Assembly: GCA_934479825.1 (NCBI GenBank)
Contig: CAKSOW010000003.1
Span: forward strand, 62,001 to 126,000
Direction: 5' to 3'
Origin: an uncultured Eubacteriales bacterium
Lineage (GTDB): Bacteria; Bacillota; Clostridia; Oscillospirales; CAG-382
DNA length: 64,000 nucleotides
Positions 17,083 to 26,183 of the stretch are shown here, one piece after another. The translations under genes and the position numbers were made by a program. The number at the start of each line of letters is the position of its first letter. The stretch's first letter is position 1. A model generated the notes under the pieces. It was not told where the DNA came from. It saw only the letters and a program-made list of their open reading frames with translations, and made no database searches.

Positions 17083-17842
17083 CGAATACGGGAAGTATCT
17101 GTCGGAAGCATACGACATACTGGAAACCGATGTAAACTACGAGGAGTGGGCGGAGTTTTATCTTGCCTGCATGCAGAAATTTACGGGCAAAAAGCCGGTA
17201 CATGTATGCGATATGGCTTGCGGCACAGGAAAATTATCGGTCGCGTTAGACAAGCGCGGCTGTAAAGTGACAGCTTTCGACCTGTCCGAAGAGATGTTAA
17301 CGCTTGCGGACAAACGCGCCCGCGAGGAAGATGCCGGCAATGTCCGCTTTACCCGGCAGGATTTGCGCGATTTCCGCGTCTACACGCCGGCGGAATTATG
17401 CGTATGCATGATGGACGGAATCAATTGTCTCGGCACGCCGACCGATGTTTCAAGCGCCTTTGAAAGTGTTTACCGGGCGCTCACAGACGGCGGTCTTTTC
17501 ATTTTTGATGTCAATTCACGGCATAAATTTGAAGAGACCTACGGCGAAAACGCATATCTTCTGGAAAATGAAAACGTCTTTTTGGCTTGGCAGAATTTTT
17601 ATGAGCCGTCTGCCAAAAAATGCGACATGTTTCTCACGTTTTTCGTCCAAAACGAGGACGGAAAGTACGAGCGGTTCGACGAATCGATACGCGAGCGCAT
17701 GTATCCGGCAAAAACATTAGACCGCTTGCTTGACCGCGCCGGTTTCGACGTGCTTTGCCGCACATCGGACTTTGATTTTACCCCGGCAGATGAAACGGTA
17801 TGTGACCGCATCTTCTACATCTGCCGTAAAAAGGATGAATAG
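17072..17842 (+). CDS. Class I SAM-dependent methyltransferase
   Basis: A 256-residue Rossmann-fold methyltransferase: motif I is VCDMACGTGKLSVAL, followed by a DLSEEML acidic loop, VRFTRQDLRDF and a YdjH/UbiE-type C-terminal beta region. Substrate unknown. A TTG at 17057 would extend it by five residues, but the ATG at 17072, overlapping the end of yerC, is the more normal start. Its position between a regulator and Hsp33 gives no clear hint of substrate. Confidence 0.8.
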   Translation: MKTNEYGKYLSEAYDILETDVNYEEWAEFYLACMQKFTGKKPVHVCDMACGTGKLSVALDKRGCKVTAFDLSEEMLTLADKRAREEDAGNVRFTRQDLRDFRVYTPAELCVCMMDGINCLGTPTDVSSAFESVYRALTDGGLFIFDVNSRHKFEETYGENAYLLENENVFLAWQNFYEPSAKKCDMFLTFFVQNEDGKYERFDESIRERMYPAKTLDRLLDRAGFDVLCRTSDFDFTPADETVCDRIFYICRKKDE

Positions 17843-17929
17843 CCACCTATAAAAGCACTGCGCAAGAGCATTTGCGGCTGTTTTTCCGCCTTTTTACTTT
17901 TTATTTCACTCATCTCCAAGGAGTACGCC

Positions 17930-18817
17930 ATGCTCGGAAATACCATCACCAGAGCCATGACCGTCTGCGGAAACGCACGCGTCATTCTGATAAATTCGCG
18001 CGAAATGGTAAACGACGCCATTCGCATTCACCATTTGTCGCCGACGGCGGCCGCCGCTCTCGGACGCACCCTGACAGCCGCCTCCATGATCGGCGTTATG
18101 CTCAAAAACAAGGACGATTCGGTCACCGTTTCTTTTAACGGAGACGGCGTTTGCGGCAAGATTTTAGCGGTAGCCGACTATTACGGCAACACAAAAGGAT
18201 ATGTCGAACATCCCGAAGCCGACCTGCCGCTCAATTCCAAGGGAAAACTCGATGTTGCCGGTGCGGTCGGGCACGGCATGCTTTATATTGTGCGCGACGA
18301 GGGCGCAAAAGAACCTTACGTCGGCGCAACGCCGATCGTGTCAGGCGAGATTGCCGAGGACATCACCGATTATTATGCCCGAAGCGAGCAGATTCCGACA
18401 GTCTGTGCGCTTGGCGTATTGGTCGGAAACGATTATACCTGCCGATCAGCCGGCGGCTACATGATCCAACTGTTACCCGGCGCGGACGAGGCGTTCATCG
18501 ACAAACTGGAAGCGCGTATTCCCCTCATTCCGCCGGTTTCGACGCTGTTTTCAACCGGAAAGACCAACGCCGAATATTTAAAGGACATCATGGGCGACAT
18601 TGCATGCGACATTTTCGATGAAGCCGATGTCTCCTATCACTGCGACTGCACCAAAAGCCGTGTGGAACGGGCGCTCATCAGCATTGGGGAAAAAGAATTA
18701 AACGAAATGATTGACGAGAACAAGAATTTCGACGTCACCTGCCAGTTCTGCGACAAGATCTACACCTTTACGCCGGACGATCTGCGGCAACTCTTGAAAA
18801 GGGCAAAAAACAAATGA
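17930..18817 (+). CDS. hslO: Hsp33 redox-regulated chaperone
   Basis: A 295-residue holdase chaperone activated by oxidation. The N-terminal substrate-binding domain includes GRTLTAASMIG, NGDGVCGKI and LDVAGAVGHGML. The C-terminal zinc centre has C-D-C (about 238-240) and CQFC (about 271-274), the four thiolates that bind zinc when reduced and form disulfides under stress. The ATG follows AAGGAG. The stop overlaps miaB by four bases. Confidence 0.93.
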   Translation: MLGNTITRAMTVCGNARVILINSREMVNDAIRIHHLSPTAAAALGRTLTAASMIGVMLKNKDDSVTVSFNGDGVCGKILAVADYYGNTKGYVEHPEADLPLNSKGKLDVAGAVGHGMLYIVRDEGAKEPYVGATPIVSGEIAEDITDYYARSEQIPTVCALGVLVGNDYTCRSAGGYMIQLLPGADEAFIDKLEARIPLIPPVSTLFSTGKTNAEYLKDIMGDIACDIFDEADVSYHCDCTKSRVERALISIGEKELNEMIDENKNFDVTCQFCDKIYTFTPDDLRQLLKRAKNK

Positions 18818-20256
18818 CCATTCACAAAACAAACGTTTTAAACGAAAACACGGACGATATAGCCAATCAGAAAAAATATGCCGACCGCGTGCGGCTTTTG
18901 CTAAGTGAAAAAGAAAAACGCTTAGGCAGAAAGCTTGCCGTTTTTGTTCAGACCTTCGGCTGCCAGCAGAACGAAGCCGACAGTGAGCGTTTGATCGGCT
19001 CGGCCTTGTCGCTCGGCTACGAAAAGGCCGACGCGCCCGAAAAGGCGGATCTCATCATCTACAACACCTGTGCGGTGCGCGAGCATGCCGAATTGAAAGC
19101 ATTGTCCAAGACCGGACAGTTAAAACATATCAAAGCCGCCAATCCCGAACTGTTGGTCGGACTTTGGGGCTGCATGGTAAACCAAGAGCACCGCGTTTCC
19201 GATATCAAAAACAAATACCCTTATGTCGATTTCGTAGCCGGCACGAACATGCTGCACCGGTTACCCGAAATTTTATGCGACGTATTGGTCAATCACCGCC
19301 GCCGCTACTATGTGGAGGACGGCGATACGCCGATTGTGGAGGGAGTGCCGGTCAGCCGCGAAAGCGATATCAAAGCATGGCTTTCCATCATGTACGGCTG
19401 CGACAATTTCTGCACCTACTGCGTTGTGCCGCATGTGCGCGGCAGAGAGCGGAGCAGAAAGCCGGATTCGGTGATTGAAGAAGCAAGGGAACTCATTGAC
19501 AGCGGTTGCCGGGAGATCACTTTACTCGGGCAAAATGTCAATTCCTATGGCAAAGGGCTTGAAGAACCGTGCAGTTTTGCACAGCTTTTAGAAAAAGTCT
19601 GCTCGCTTGACGGTGACTATTTAGTCCGTTTCATGACTTCTCACCCGAAAGACGTTTCGGATGAGCTGATCGAGGTCATGCGCACGCATCCTCATGCCGC
19701 AAGGCACTTTCATTTGCCGGTACAGTCCGGAAACAACCGTATCCTTGCGAAAATGAACCGCAAATACACCCGCGAAGCCTATATGGAGGTCGTGAAAAAG
19801 CTGCGCGCCGCCATGCCGGATATCACCTTAACGACCGATATTATCATCGGTTTTCCCGGAGAAACGGCCGAGGAATTTGAGGATACGTTAAACTTGGTGC
19901 GCGAGGTTGGATACGATTCCATTTTCGCGTTCATCTATTCACCGCGCAAAGGTACGCCGGCGGCTGACATGGACGATCCCGTTACCTATGAGGAAAAGAC
20001 TGAGCGCTTTGCCCGGCTTATGGCTCTGCACCATGAAAACATCGTGCGCATAAATGAGACGTTTGTGGGCAAAACAATAAAGGTTTTATGTGAGACGCCG
20101 GACACACCCGACAACACGTCCTTTTCCGGCCGCAGTTCGGGCAACAAACTCATCCGCTTTACCGCGCCGCGCGGTTCGGCACTCTATGGAAAGTTTGTGG
20201 ATGTGAAAATCGACCGTGCCGGAGACGTACAGATTTACGGTGAAGCGGTTTTATAG
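18814..20256 (+). CDS. miaB: tRNA (N6-isopentenyladenosine(37)-C2) methylthiotransferase
   Basis: A 480-residue radical-SAM methylthiotransferase. The N-terminal UPF0004 domain carries three cluster cysteines (TFGCQQNEAD; YNTCAVRE; LWGCM). The radical SAM motif is CDNFCTYCVVPHVRGRE near residue 195, and a TRAM domain ends the protein. It makes the ms2i6A37 modification in tRNAs reading UNN codons. Start at the ATGA overlap with hslO. A 50-residue N-terminal extension is usual for the Firmicute proteins. Confidence 0.93.
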   Translation: MTIHKTNVLNENTDDIANQKKYADRVRLLLSEKEKRLGRKLAVFVQTFGCQQNEADSERLIGSALSLGYEKADAPEKADLIIYNTCAVREHAELKALSKTGQLKHIKAANPELLVGLWGCMVNQEHRVSDIKNKYPYVDFVAGTNMLHRLPEILCDVLVNHRRRYYVEDGDTPIVEGVPVSRESDIKAWLSIMYGCDNFCTYCVVPHVRGRERSRKPDSVIEEARELIDSGCREITLLGQNVNSYGKGLEEPCSFAQLLEKVCSLDGDYLVRFMTSHPKDVSDELIEVMRTHPHAARHFHLPVQSGNNRILAKMNRKYTREAYMEVVKKLRAAMPDITLTTDIIIGFPGETAEEFEDTLNLVREVGYDSIFAFIYSPRKGTPAADMDDPVTYEEKTERFARLMALHHENIVRINETFVGKTIKVLCETPDTPDNTSFSGRSSGNKLIRFTAPRGSALYGKFVDVKIDRAGDVQIYGEAVL

Positions 20257-20287
20257 CCGATACGCCTAAAACCCGGAAAGGAAAACT

Positions 20288-20713
20288 ATGGGAAACAACG
20301 AAATTATTGAGCTTGCCAAGTCCCTTGGCGAAGCGTTGAAAAACTGCGAAGAATACAAGGCTTTCTGCGAAACACGCGATGAAATGCGGAAAAACGTCCT
20401 TTTAAAGGAACAATTAGACGAATTTAAGGTTCAGAAGAGCGTTTTGGAAGTGGAAAAGGAAAAGGGCGAACCGGACGAACACGTCGTGGACGTCCTTTCG
20501 GCACGTCTTGAAGTCTTATATAAGCAGATCACGGAAAATCCGCAGATGAAAGCCTACACGAAAGCCGAAGAGGATTTAAACCTGTTAATGAATGCGGTCA
20601 ATATGACCATTTCCTCCTACATCGGTGCGGAAGAATACACCGCTGATGCCTCCGAGGACGAGGACGCAGAGGGCTGCACGCACAACTGCTCGACCTGCCG
20701 CGGCTGTCATTAA
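20288..20713 (+). CDS. ylbF: YlbF/RicF family protein with a Cys-rich tail
   Basis: A 141-residue helical protein of the YlbF/YmcA family. Residues about 5-115 form the helical core; an acidic linker leads to the tail C-x3-C-x2-C-x2-C-H. In Bacillus, YlbF (RicF), YmcA (RicA) and YaaT (RicT) form a complex that carries [4Fe-4S] clusters and directs RNase Y-dependent mRNA maturation and development. The tail here is consistent with cluster binding. It lies between miaB, itself an Fe-S enzyme, and mutS. No YmcA or YaaT gene is visible in the window. Confidence 0.8.
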   Translation: MGNNEIIELAKSLGEALKNCEEYKAFCETRDEMRKNVLLKEQLDEFKVQKSVLEVEKEKGEPDEHVVDVLSARLEVLYKQITENPQMKAYTKAEEDLNLLMNAVNMTISSYIGAEEYTADASEDEDAEGCTHNCSTCRGCH

Positions 20714-20770
20714 AACCGACAGCAAAATACAAAACTTTTTCCGCAAAACGACACGAAAGGGGTGGTTTGC

Positions 20771-23380
20771 TTGCCGTATACGCCCATGATGCTCCAATAC
20801 TTTGACATCAAAAATCAATATAAAGACCATTTGTTATTCTATCGGCTCGGCGACTTTTACGAGATGTTTTTTGACGACGCGAAAACAGCATCGCGCGAAT
20901 TGGATCTGACGCTCACCGGCCGCGACTGCGGCATGCCGGAAAGAGCCCCGATGTGCGGCGTGCCGTTTCACAGCGCTGACAGTTATATTGCGCGTCTTGT
21001 TGCCAAAGGCTACAAAATCGCCATCTGCGAGCAGACCGAAGACCCGGCCTTGGCAAAAGGACTTGTCAAGCGCGAGGTCATCCGGGTCATCACACCCGGC
21101 ACTGTGACCGAAAGCGGAATGTTGAACGAGGGAAAGAACAATTATCTGTGCGCCGTCTTTTTTGCCGGGGCAAGCGCCGGGCTTTGCTTTGCCGACATTT
21201 CTACGGCCAAGGTATGCGCCACGCAGATCACCGATGGCAACATTACCGACAAGATCTGTTCGGAACTTGCCGCGTTTGCGCCCAAAGAGATCCTTTCGAG
21301 CGCCGACCGCATGGATTACCCCGAAATTTACACGTTTGCCAAAGACCGGCTTGGTGCGTTCTTTGACGACACCCGAAACGAACTGTTTGAAAACGGCAGC
21401 TTTTCCGAGCTGGAAACACGTTTTGGAAAAGAAGTATTTGAGTCCCACAGCTTAGGCGCCGGAAGTCCGGCGGTTTTAGCGCTTGACGCGCTCATCCGCT
21501 ACATCCGCGAGACCCAAAAAGTCGATCTTGCCTATATCAATTCGCTGGAATATTATACAAATGAACTCTATCTCGGTTTAGACGTGAACACGCGCCGCAG
21601 TCTGGAACTTTGCGAGACACTGCGCACCAAGGAAAAGCGTGGCACGCTGCTTTGGGTGCTCGACCGCACCAAGACGGCCATGGGCGCCAGACTTCTTCGC
21701 AAATGGATCGAACAGCCTCTTGTTTCGGTCGGCGCTATCTTAAACCGTCAACAAGCCGTTTCCGAATTGGTAGACAGTTATATTGAAAAAGAAGAATTGC
21801 AGAACCTGTTGAGCTCAGTCGGCGACATGGAGCGTCTGATGACCAAAATCGTCTACAACACAGCCGGCGGCAAAGATATGCGCGCGCTGTATCAGACCAT
21901 TTCGGTACTTGCACCGGTCAAGCAACAGTTAAAGGGCATGGTTTCCCCGGAGCTTGCAAGACTGCGCGACGAATTGGATGTGCTTTCCGACATCGGCGAT
22001 TATATCGACCGCGCCATTGTGGAAGATCCGCCGTTTTCGGTTCGTGAGGGCGGTTTCATTCAAAGGGGATTTTCACCGGAGATCGACGAGTTAAACGCCA
22101 TACAGACTGACGGAAAAAGCTGGATTGCCAGTGTGGAGCAGTCGGAACGGGAATTGACCGGTATCAAGGGCTTGAAGATCGGCTACAACCGTGTATTCGG
22201 CTATTACATTGAAGTGACCAATTCCTATAAAAATCAGGTACCCGACCGTTACATACGCAAGCAGACCCTAACGGGCTGCGAACGTTACATCACGCAGGAA
22301 TTAAAGGATATGGAGGCCAAGATTCTGGGAGCAAAAGACAAGGTCTGCGCACTTGAATACGAGGAATTCCAGAAACTGCGCGAATTTATTGCCGGAAATG
22401 TGTTGCGTGTACAGAAAGCGGCGGATATCTTATCCAAGCTTGACGTATACATTTCCCTTGCGGATGTTGCCGGACGGAACAATTATGTCTGCCCGGAGGT
22501 GGACGCTTCCGATTCGATTCTCATAAAGGACGGCCGCCATCCGGTGGTGGAAAAGTTCTTGAAGAACGAGATGTTTGTTCCCAACGATGTGAATCTGAAC
22601 GAAAATGAGCGGCTTATGCTCATAACCGGCCCGAATATGGCCGGTAAATCCACCTACATGCGTCAGACGGCTCTTATCATTCTCATGGCGCAGATCGGTT
22701 CGTTCGTTCCGGCATCAAGCGCCAAGATCGGCGTTGTGGACAAGCTTTTCACCCGTATCGGCGCGTCGGACGACCTTGCGGCCGGTCAATCGACTTTCAT
22801 GCTTGAAATGACCGAATGCGCCTACATATTAAAAAACGCCACCTCGCGCAGTTTTATCATCTATGATGAGATCGGGCGCGGTACATCGACCTATGACGGC
22901 ATGAGTATCGCACGCGCCATTATTGAATATACTGTCAGCAAGAAGCTATATGCCAAAACCATGTTTGCGACACACTACCACGAACTGACGGAATTGGAGG
23001 ATCTTTGCCGCGGCGTTGTCAATTACAACATTGTTGCGAAAAAACGCGGCGATGAGCTGATCTTCTTGCGGAAGATCGTGCGCGGTGCGGCCGATGAAAG
23101 CTACGGTATCGAAGTGGCAAAGCTTGCCGGAGTGCCGGATGAGGTAGTACGCCGTGCGGATAAGATCTTAGCCAACATCGACGAGCATGCGCCGGTCGAT
23201 CCGAAAAAGAATCTCATGCCGAAAAAAGAAGAGGCCGGTGCGATGACGTTAGGGCTTGAAACCATGCTGTATGAAGAAGTCTGCGAGGCTATCAAGAAAT
23301 TAGACGTCAACACGCTGACGCCGATTGAGGCATTAGGCAAATTATATGAAATGAAAAAAAGTCTGGAAGGCGCAAAGTAG
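20771..23380 (+). CDS. mutS: DNA mismatch repair protein MutS
   Basis: An 869-residue mismatch sensor. The N-terminal mismatch-binding domain begins TPMMLQYFDIKNQYKD and includes the F-x-E motif in GDFYEMFFDDA. The connector, lever and clamp domains follow. The ATPase has Walker A GPNMAGKSTYMRQ, Walker B FIIYDEIGRGTS and the ATHYHELTELE motif. The start is taken as TTG at 20771, six bases after AAAGGGGTGG; the upstream GTG at 20762 lies within that ribosome binding site. A partner mutL gene is not in the window. Confidence 0.93.
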   Translation: MPYTPMMLQYFDIKNQYKDHLLFYRLGDFYEMFFDDAKTASRELDLTLTGRDCGMPERAPMCGVPFHSADSYIARLVAKGYKIAICEQTEDPALAKGLVKREVIRVITPGTVTESGMLNEGKNNYLCAVFFAGASAGLCFADISTAKVCATQITDGNITDKICSELAAFAPKEILSSADRMDYPEIYTFAKDRLGAFFDDTRNELFENGSFSELETRFGKEVFESHSLGAGSPAVLALDALIRYIRETQKVDLAYINSLEYYTNELYLGLDVNTRRSLELCETLRTKEKRGTLLWVLDRTKTAMGARLLRKWIEQPLVSVGAILNRQQAVSELVDSYIEKEELQNLLSSVGDMERLMTKIVYNTAGGKDMRALYQTISVLAPVKQQLKGMVSPELARLRDELDVLSDIGDYIDRAIVEDPPFSVREGGFIQRGFSPEIDELNAIQTDGKSWIASVEQSERELTGIKGLKIGYNRVFGYYIEVTNSYKNQVPDRYIRKQTLTGCERYITQELKDMEAKILGAKDKVCALEYEEFQKLREFIAGNVLRVQKAADILSKLDVYISLADVAGRNNYVCPEVDASDSILIKDGRHPVVEKFLKNEMFVPNDVNLNENERLMLITGPNMAGKSTYMRQTALIILMAQIGSFVPASSAKIGVVDKLFTRIGASDDLAAGQSTFMLEMTECAYILKNATSRSFIIYDEIGRGTSTYDGMSIARAIIEYTVSKKLYAKTMFATHYHELTELEDLCRGVVNYNIVAKKRGDELIFLRKIVRGAADESYGIEVAKLAGVPDEVVRRADKILANIDEHAPVDPKKNLMPKKEEAGAMTLGLETMLYEEVCEAIKKLDVNTLTPIEALGKLYEMKKSLEGAK

Positions 23381-23413
23381 CCATTCGGATTTTTAATAAA
23401 ACCAAACGATAAA

Positions 23414-23490
23414 GGGGGAAGACAAGTGGATATTCCGGGGCGAAGTAGACACGGACAGAGCATATCGCGGCAAGACGCTTGTCTTTTTCC
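23414..23490 (+). other. Structured mutS-mgtE intergenic leader
   Basis: A 13-bp helix (three G-U pairs) can form between 23414-23426 and 23478-23490 (CTTGTCTTTTTCC), enclosing 51 bases. It could be a terminator after mutS, since the 3' arm contains a T run, or the expression platform of an mgtE leader. I do not see the conserved M-box (Mg2+ riboswitch) sequences. Confidence 0.35.
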
Positions 23491-23605
23491 GCGTTCCCTG
23501 TTTTCAAAGACGCGGCGCATAAGCTGATTTTTTTCAAGACAGCGCGCCGTGCAGTCCCGTTCTGCTTTCCTGTACGCATCATACATAAGGAAAGGACGGA
23601 GAAAC

Positions 23606-24982
23606 ATGACCAACGAGCTTGAAGTAAATGAGCTTATCGAACAGCTTGAAGAGCTGCTCGAACAAAAGAACTTCCGCGCCATGAAGCCGATTTTGGAGGA
23701 ACTTCCGGCAGCGGACATTGCTGAGTTTTTGGAGGAACTGACGGTTGACCGCGCTATGCCGGTCTTCCGGTCATTGCCCAAGGAAACGGCTGTCGAGGTT
23801 TTCAGCTATTTTGAGCCGGAGACCCAGGAAAAATTCATCACTTCGATTACCGATGAAGAAATCGGGCGTATCGTCGAAGAACTAAGCGTAGACGACGCGG
23901 TGGATATGTTGGAGGAACTGCCGGCAACCATCGTAAAAAAGGTATTAAAAAACGCAAGCGCCGCCACGCGCAAGACTATCAATCAGTTTTTGAACTACCC
24001 TGAGAATTCGGTCGGAAGCATTATGACTGCCGAATTTACCGACATCAAAGGGGACATGACTGTCGGAGACGCGATACGTTATCTGCGCAGTGTTTCCGAC
24101 AATAAAGAGACCATTTACACCTGTTACATCATCAGCCCATCCAGAGAGTTGGAGGGAGTGGTTGAACTTTGCGACATCCTTGCCTGCAAAGACGACAACA
24201 CGCTCATTTCCGACATCATGGAAACCGGCGTAGTCAAGGCTGTCACCACCGAGGACAGAGAAGCGGCGGCCGGATTATTCTCAAAATACGATCTGAACAC
24301 GTTGCCGGTGGTAGACACGGAAAACCGGTTAGTCGGCATTGTCACGGTTGACGATATCGTGGACGTTATCGAAGAAGAGGCGACCAAGGACATTGAGCAA
24401 ATGGCCGCTATGGAACCGCTTGAAACGCCGTATTTAAAAACCGGTGTATTTACGATCGTGCGCAAGCGCATTGTATGGCTGCTCATCTTAATGGTTGCCG
24501 GAACGATAACCGGCACGATTTTAGGAAAATTTGAAGAGGCCATTGCTGCAATTCCGTTGCTTGTCACGTTTATGCCGATGATTTTCGACACCGGCGGAAA
24601 TTCCGGTTCGCAAGCCAGCACCACGGTCATCCGCGGTCTTACGACGGGTGAATTGGAATGCAGTGACGCGCCGAAGATTCTTTGGAAAGAGCTTCGTGTT
24701 TCGGTTGTGGTAGGCGTTTTATTTGCCGCCATCAATTTTTTGCGTGTCGTGCTTTTGACAAGCGATCCGGATAAGGTTTTAATTGCGCTTGTGGTTTCGC
24801 TTGCGATGTTATTCACCATTGTCATTGCGAAATCCTTAGGGTCGGTACTGCCGATTCTTGCCAAGAAGCTGAATTTTGACCCGGCTGTCATGGCGGCGCC
24901 CTTAATTACGACGCTTGTGGACGTATGTGCGATGCTTGTCTATTTTGGACTTGCCATCAAGTTACTGTCATTCCGGCTATAA
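23606..24982 (+). CDS. mgtE: Magnesium transporter MgtE
   Basis: A 458-residue Mg2+ channel. The N-terminal MgtE_N superhelical domain (about 1-130) is followed by two CBS domains (about 135-255, with VVDTENRLVGIVTVDDIVDV) and five membrane helices (about 280-458, with the pore segment FDTGGNSGSQAS). The N and CBS domains close the pore at high cytosolic Mg2+. Start ATG at 23606 follows a GGAG; earlier in-frame codons from 23549 are in the leader. A strong terminator follows the stop. Confidence 0.93.
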   Translation: MTNELEVNELIEQLEELLEQKNFRAMKPILEELPAADIAEFLEELTVDRAMPVFRSLPKETAVEVFSYFEPETQEKFITSITDEEIGRIVEELSVDDAVDMLEELPATIVKKVLKNASAATRKTINQFLNYPENSVGSIMTAEFTDIKGDMTVGDAIRYLRSVSDNKETIYTCYIISPSRELEGVVELCDILACKDDNTLISDIMETGVVKAVTTEDREAAAGLFSKYDLNTLPVVDTENRLVGIVTVDDIVDVIEEEATKDIEQMAAMEPLETPYLKTGVFTIVRKRIVWLLILMVAGTITGTILGKFEEAIAAIPLLVTFMPMIFDTGGNSGSQASTTVIRGLTTGELECSDAPKILWKELRVSVVVGVLFAAINFLRVVLLTSDPDKVLIALVVSLAMLFTIVIAKSLGSVLPILAKKLNFDPAVMAAPLITTLVDVCAMLVYFGLAIKLLSFRL

Positions 24983-25005
24983 GAATTTTTCTCCCGCGGG
25001 AGATA

Positions 25006-25040
25006 GGCGGCTCCGAGCATTCGGAGCCGCCTTTTTATAT
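25006..25040 (+). terminator. Terminator after mgtE
   Basis: A perfect 11-bp stem (25006-25016 with 25021-25031, arm GGCGGCTCCGA), a 4-base loop and a T-rich tail. Confidence 0.9.
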
Positions 25041-25071
25041 TTTTGAAAAATGTGAAAAGGGGCGGTTTTAC

Positions 25072-26034
25072 GTTCTTTTTGCTTCTGCAAAAAGAACCAA
25101 AAAGCAGCCGCGAGGGTTGCGACCCTCCCGACTCCCGGGGAGCGGTTCAAAACCCGTGCGGTGGGAGTATAGGCAAAATTTGAAATGTTCAGCACATTAA
25201 GATTTTTTGCGAAAAATTTTTAGTGCCACAAAACGCACGGCCATGTTTTGAACCGGCGCGAACCGCGAATTTTCATCAGACGCTCGGACGCGTCAAAAGT
25301 TGCCGGTGGCAAGTTTTGGCGTGTCGGAGACCGCCGAAACAGGGAGTATTGTGAGCGGACGCGAACAAGACGACCATGTTTCAAGGAGACTATCGCTAAA
25401 TATCTGTATTTTGATTTAGGTCGGTTAGTGCTGGGGCTTGACGCCGCAAACGGTCGATGAAAAGGAAAGTTGCACGTTATCTTTGTTGCGGTGAAAAGGG
25501 GACACTGGCGTGGATTGATAGACAGTTTGGTGCAAAGCCATAGCTTTGGGGTGCACCAAAGCTATGTGGGCAGGTAATATTTTTAGACTTTGCCAAAACG
25601 CTTTTATGCGCAGAAAATTTGAAGTTATACAGTTCTGTCCGAAACTATTTGTTTTCCGAAAAGATTTCTTTCTGTTCGCCACAAAACAACTTCCTACCCA
25701 ACCTTCTCTTTTTCGCAAAACCGGAATCTGCTCTCGCCCTCCCCCTCCCACCAAACTCCCCCTTTTTCGGAAACACATAACCTACTGTCCACCCAAATCA
25801 AAACTTGCCTTTTCATAAATACCTACAAATCCTTGCGCAGTAAAGTACGCGTCTCGCACCGGTTCAAAATACTCCGAGCTGTATGGCACAAGGTTGCAAA
25901 TTCTCGTAAAAATCCTTGATAGCTACATAACTTGCGACTTAATCAAAAATTTGCCGCTCGGAATTTTGAACCGGGGTCGCAGGGCGGAGCCCCGCGTGCT
26001 TTTTGGTTACTTTTTGCACGCCGCAAAAAGTAAC
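25072..26034. repeat. Long repeat element, copy A
   Basis: First of three ~0.9-kb related elements. It begins with a hairpin (25072-25082 with 25087-25097). A left arm follows, itself a long hairpin: GGTTCAAAACCCGTGCG at 25144-25160 pairs with CGCACGG...GTTTTGAACC at 25234-25254. An A/T-rich middle comes next, then a right arm (about 25850-25975, GGTTCAAAAT to ATTTTGAACC) and a final hairpin (26006-26017 with 26023-26034). Short reading frames in it are not conserved among the copies, so I see no gene. Same orientation as copy C. It fills the gap between the convergent mgtE and SLH-protein genes. Confidence 0.85.
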
Positions 26035-26127
26035 TGAAAACCGTCCCTTACCTGCTTTTCGCGAAACGAAAAGCACTCTTCCCAGGTTTTTCCGAAAAAG
26101 AAAAGCCTGCCCTTTTGTTACTTTTCG

Positions 26128-26166
26128 GAAAAGTAAGGCTCCCGAAAGCAAATGCTTTCGGGAGCC
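26128..26166 (-). terminator. Terminator of the SLH-protein gene
   Basis: A 12-bp perfect stem (26137-26148 with 26155-26166, arm GGCTCCCGAAAG) just after the stop on the minus strand, followed by TTACTTTT. It has a T-containing tail in the opposite direction as well and may work both ways. Confidence 0.75.
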
Positions 26167-26183
26167 TCTTTGTTTATTTCAGA

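Noticed and set aside
23381..23605. M-box magnesium riboswitch upstream of mgtE
   Set aside because: The conserved M-box core sequences are not visible; only a long helix can be supported.
25546..25818. Short frames inside the long repeats (also 49024-49308 and 61520-61714)
   Set aside because: Frames and stops are not kept between copies A, B and C, there are no ribosome binding sites, and the translations are low complexity.
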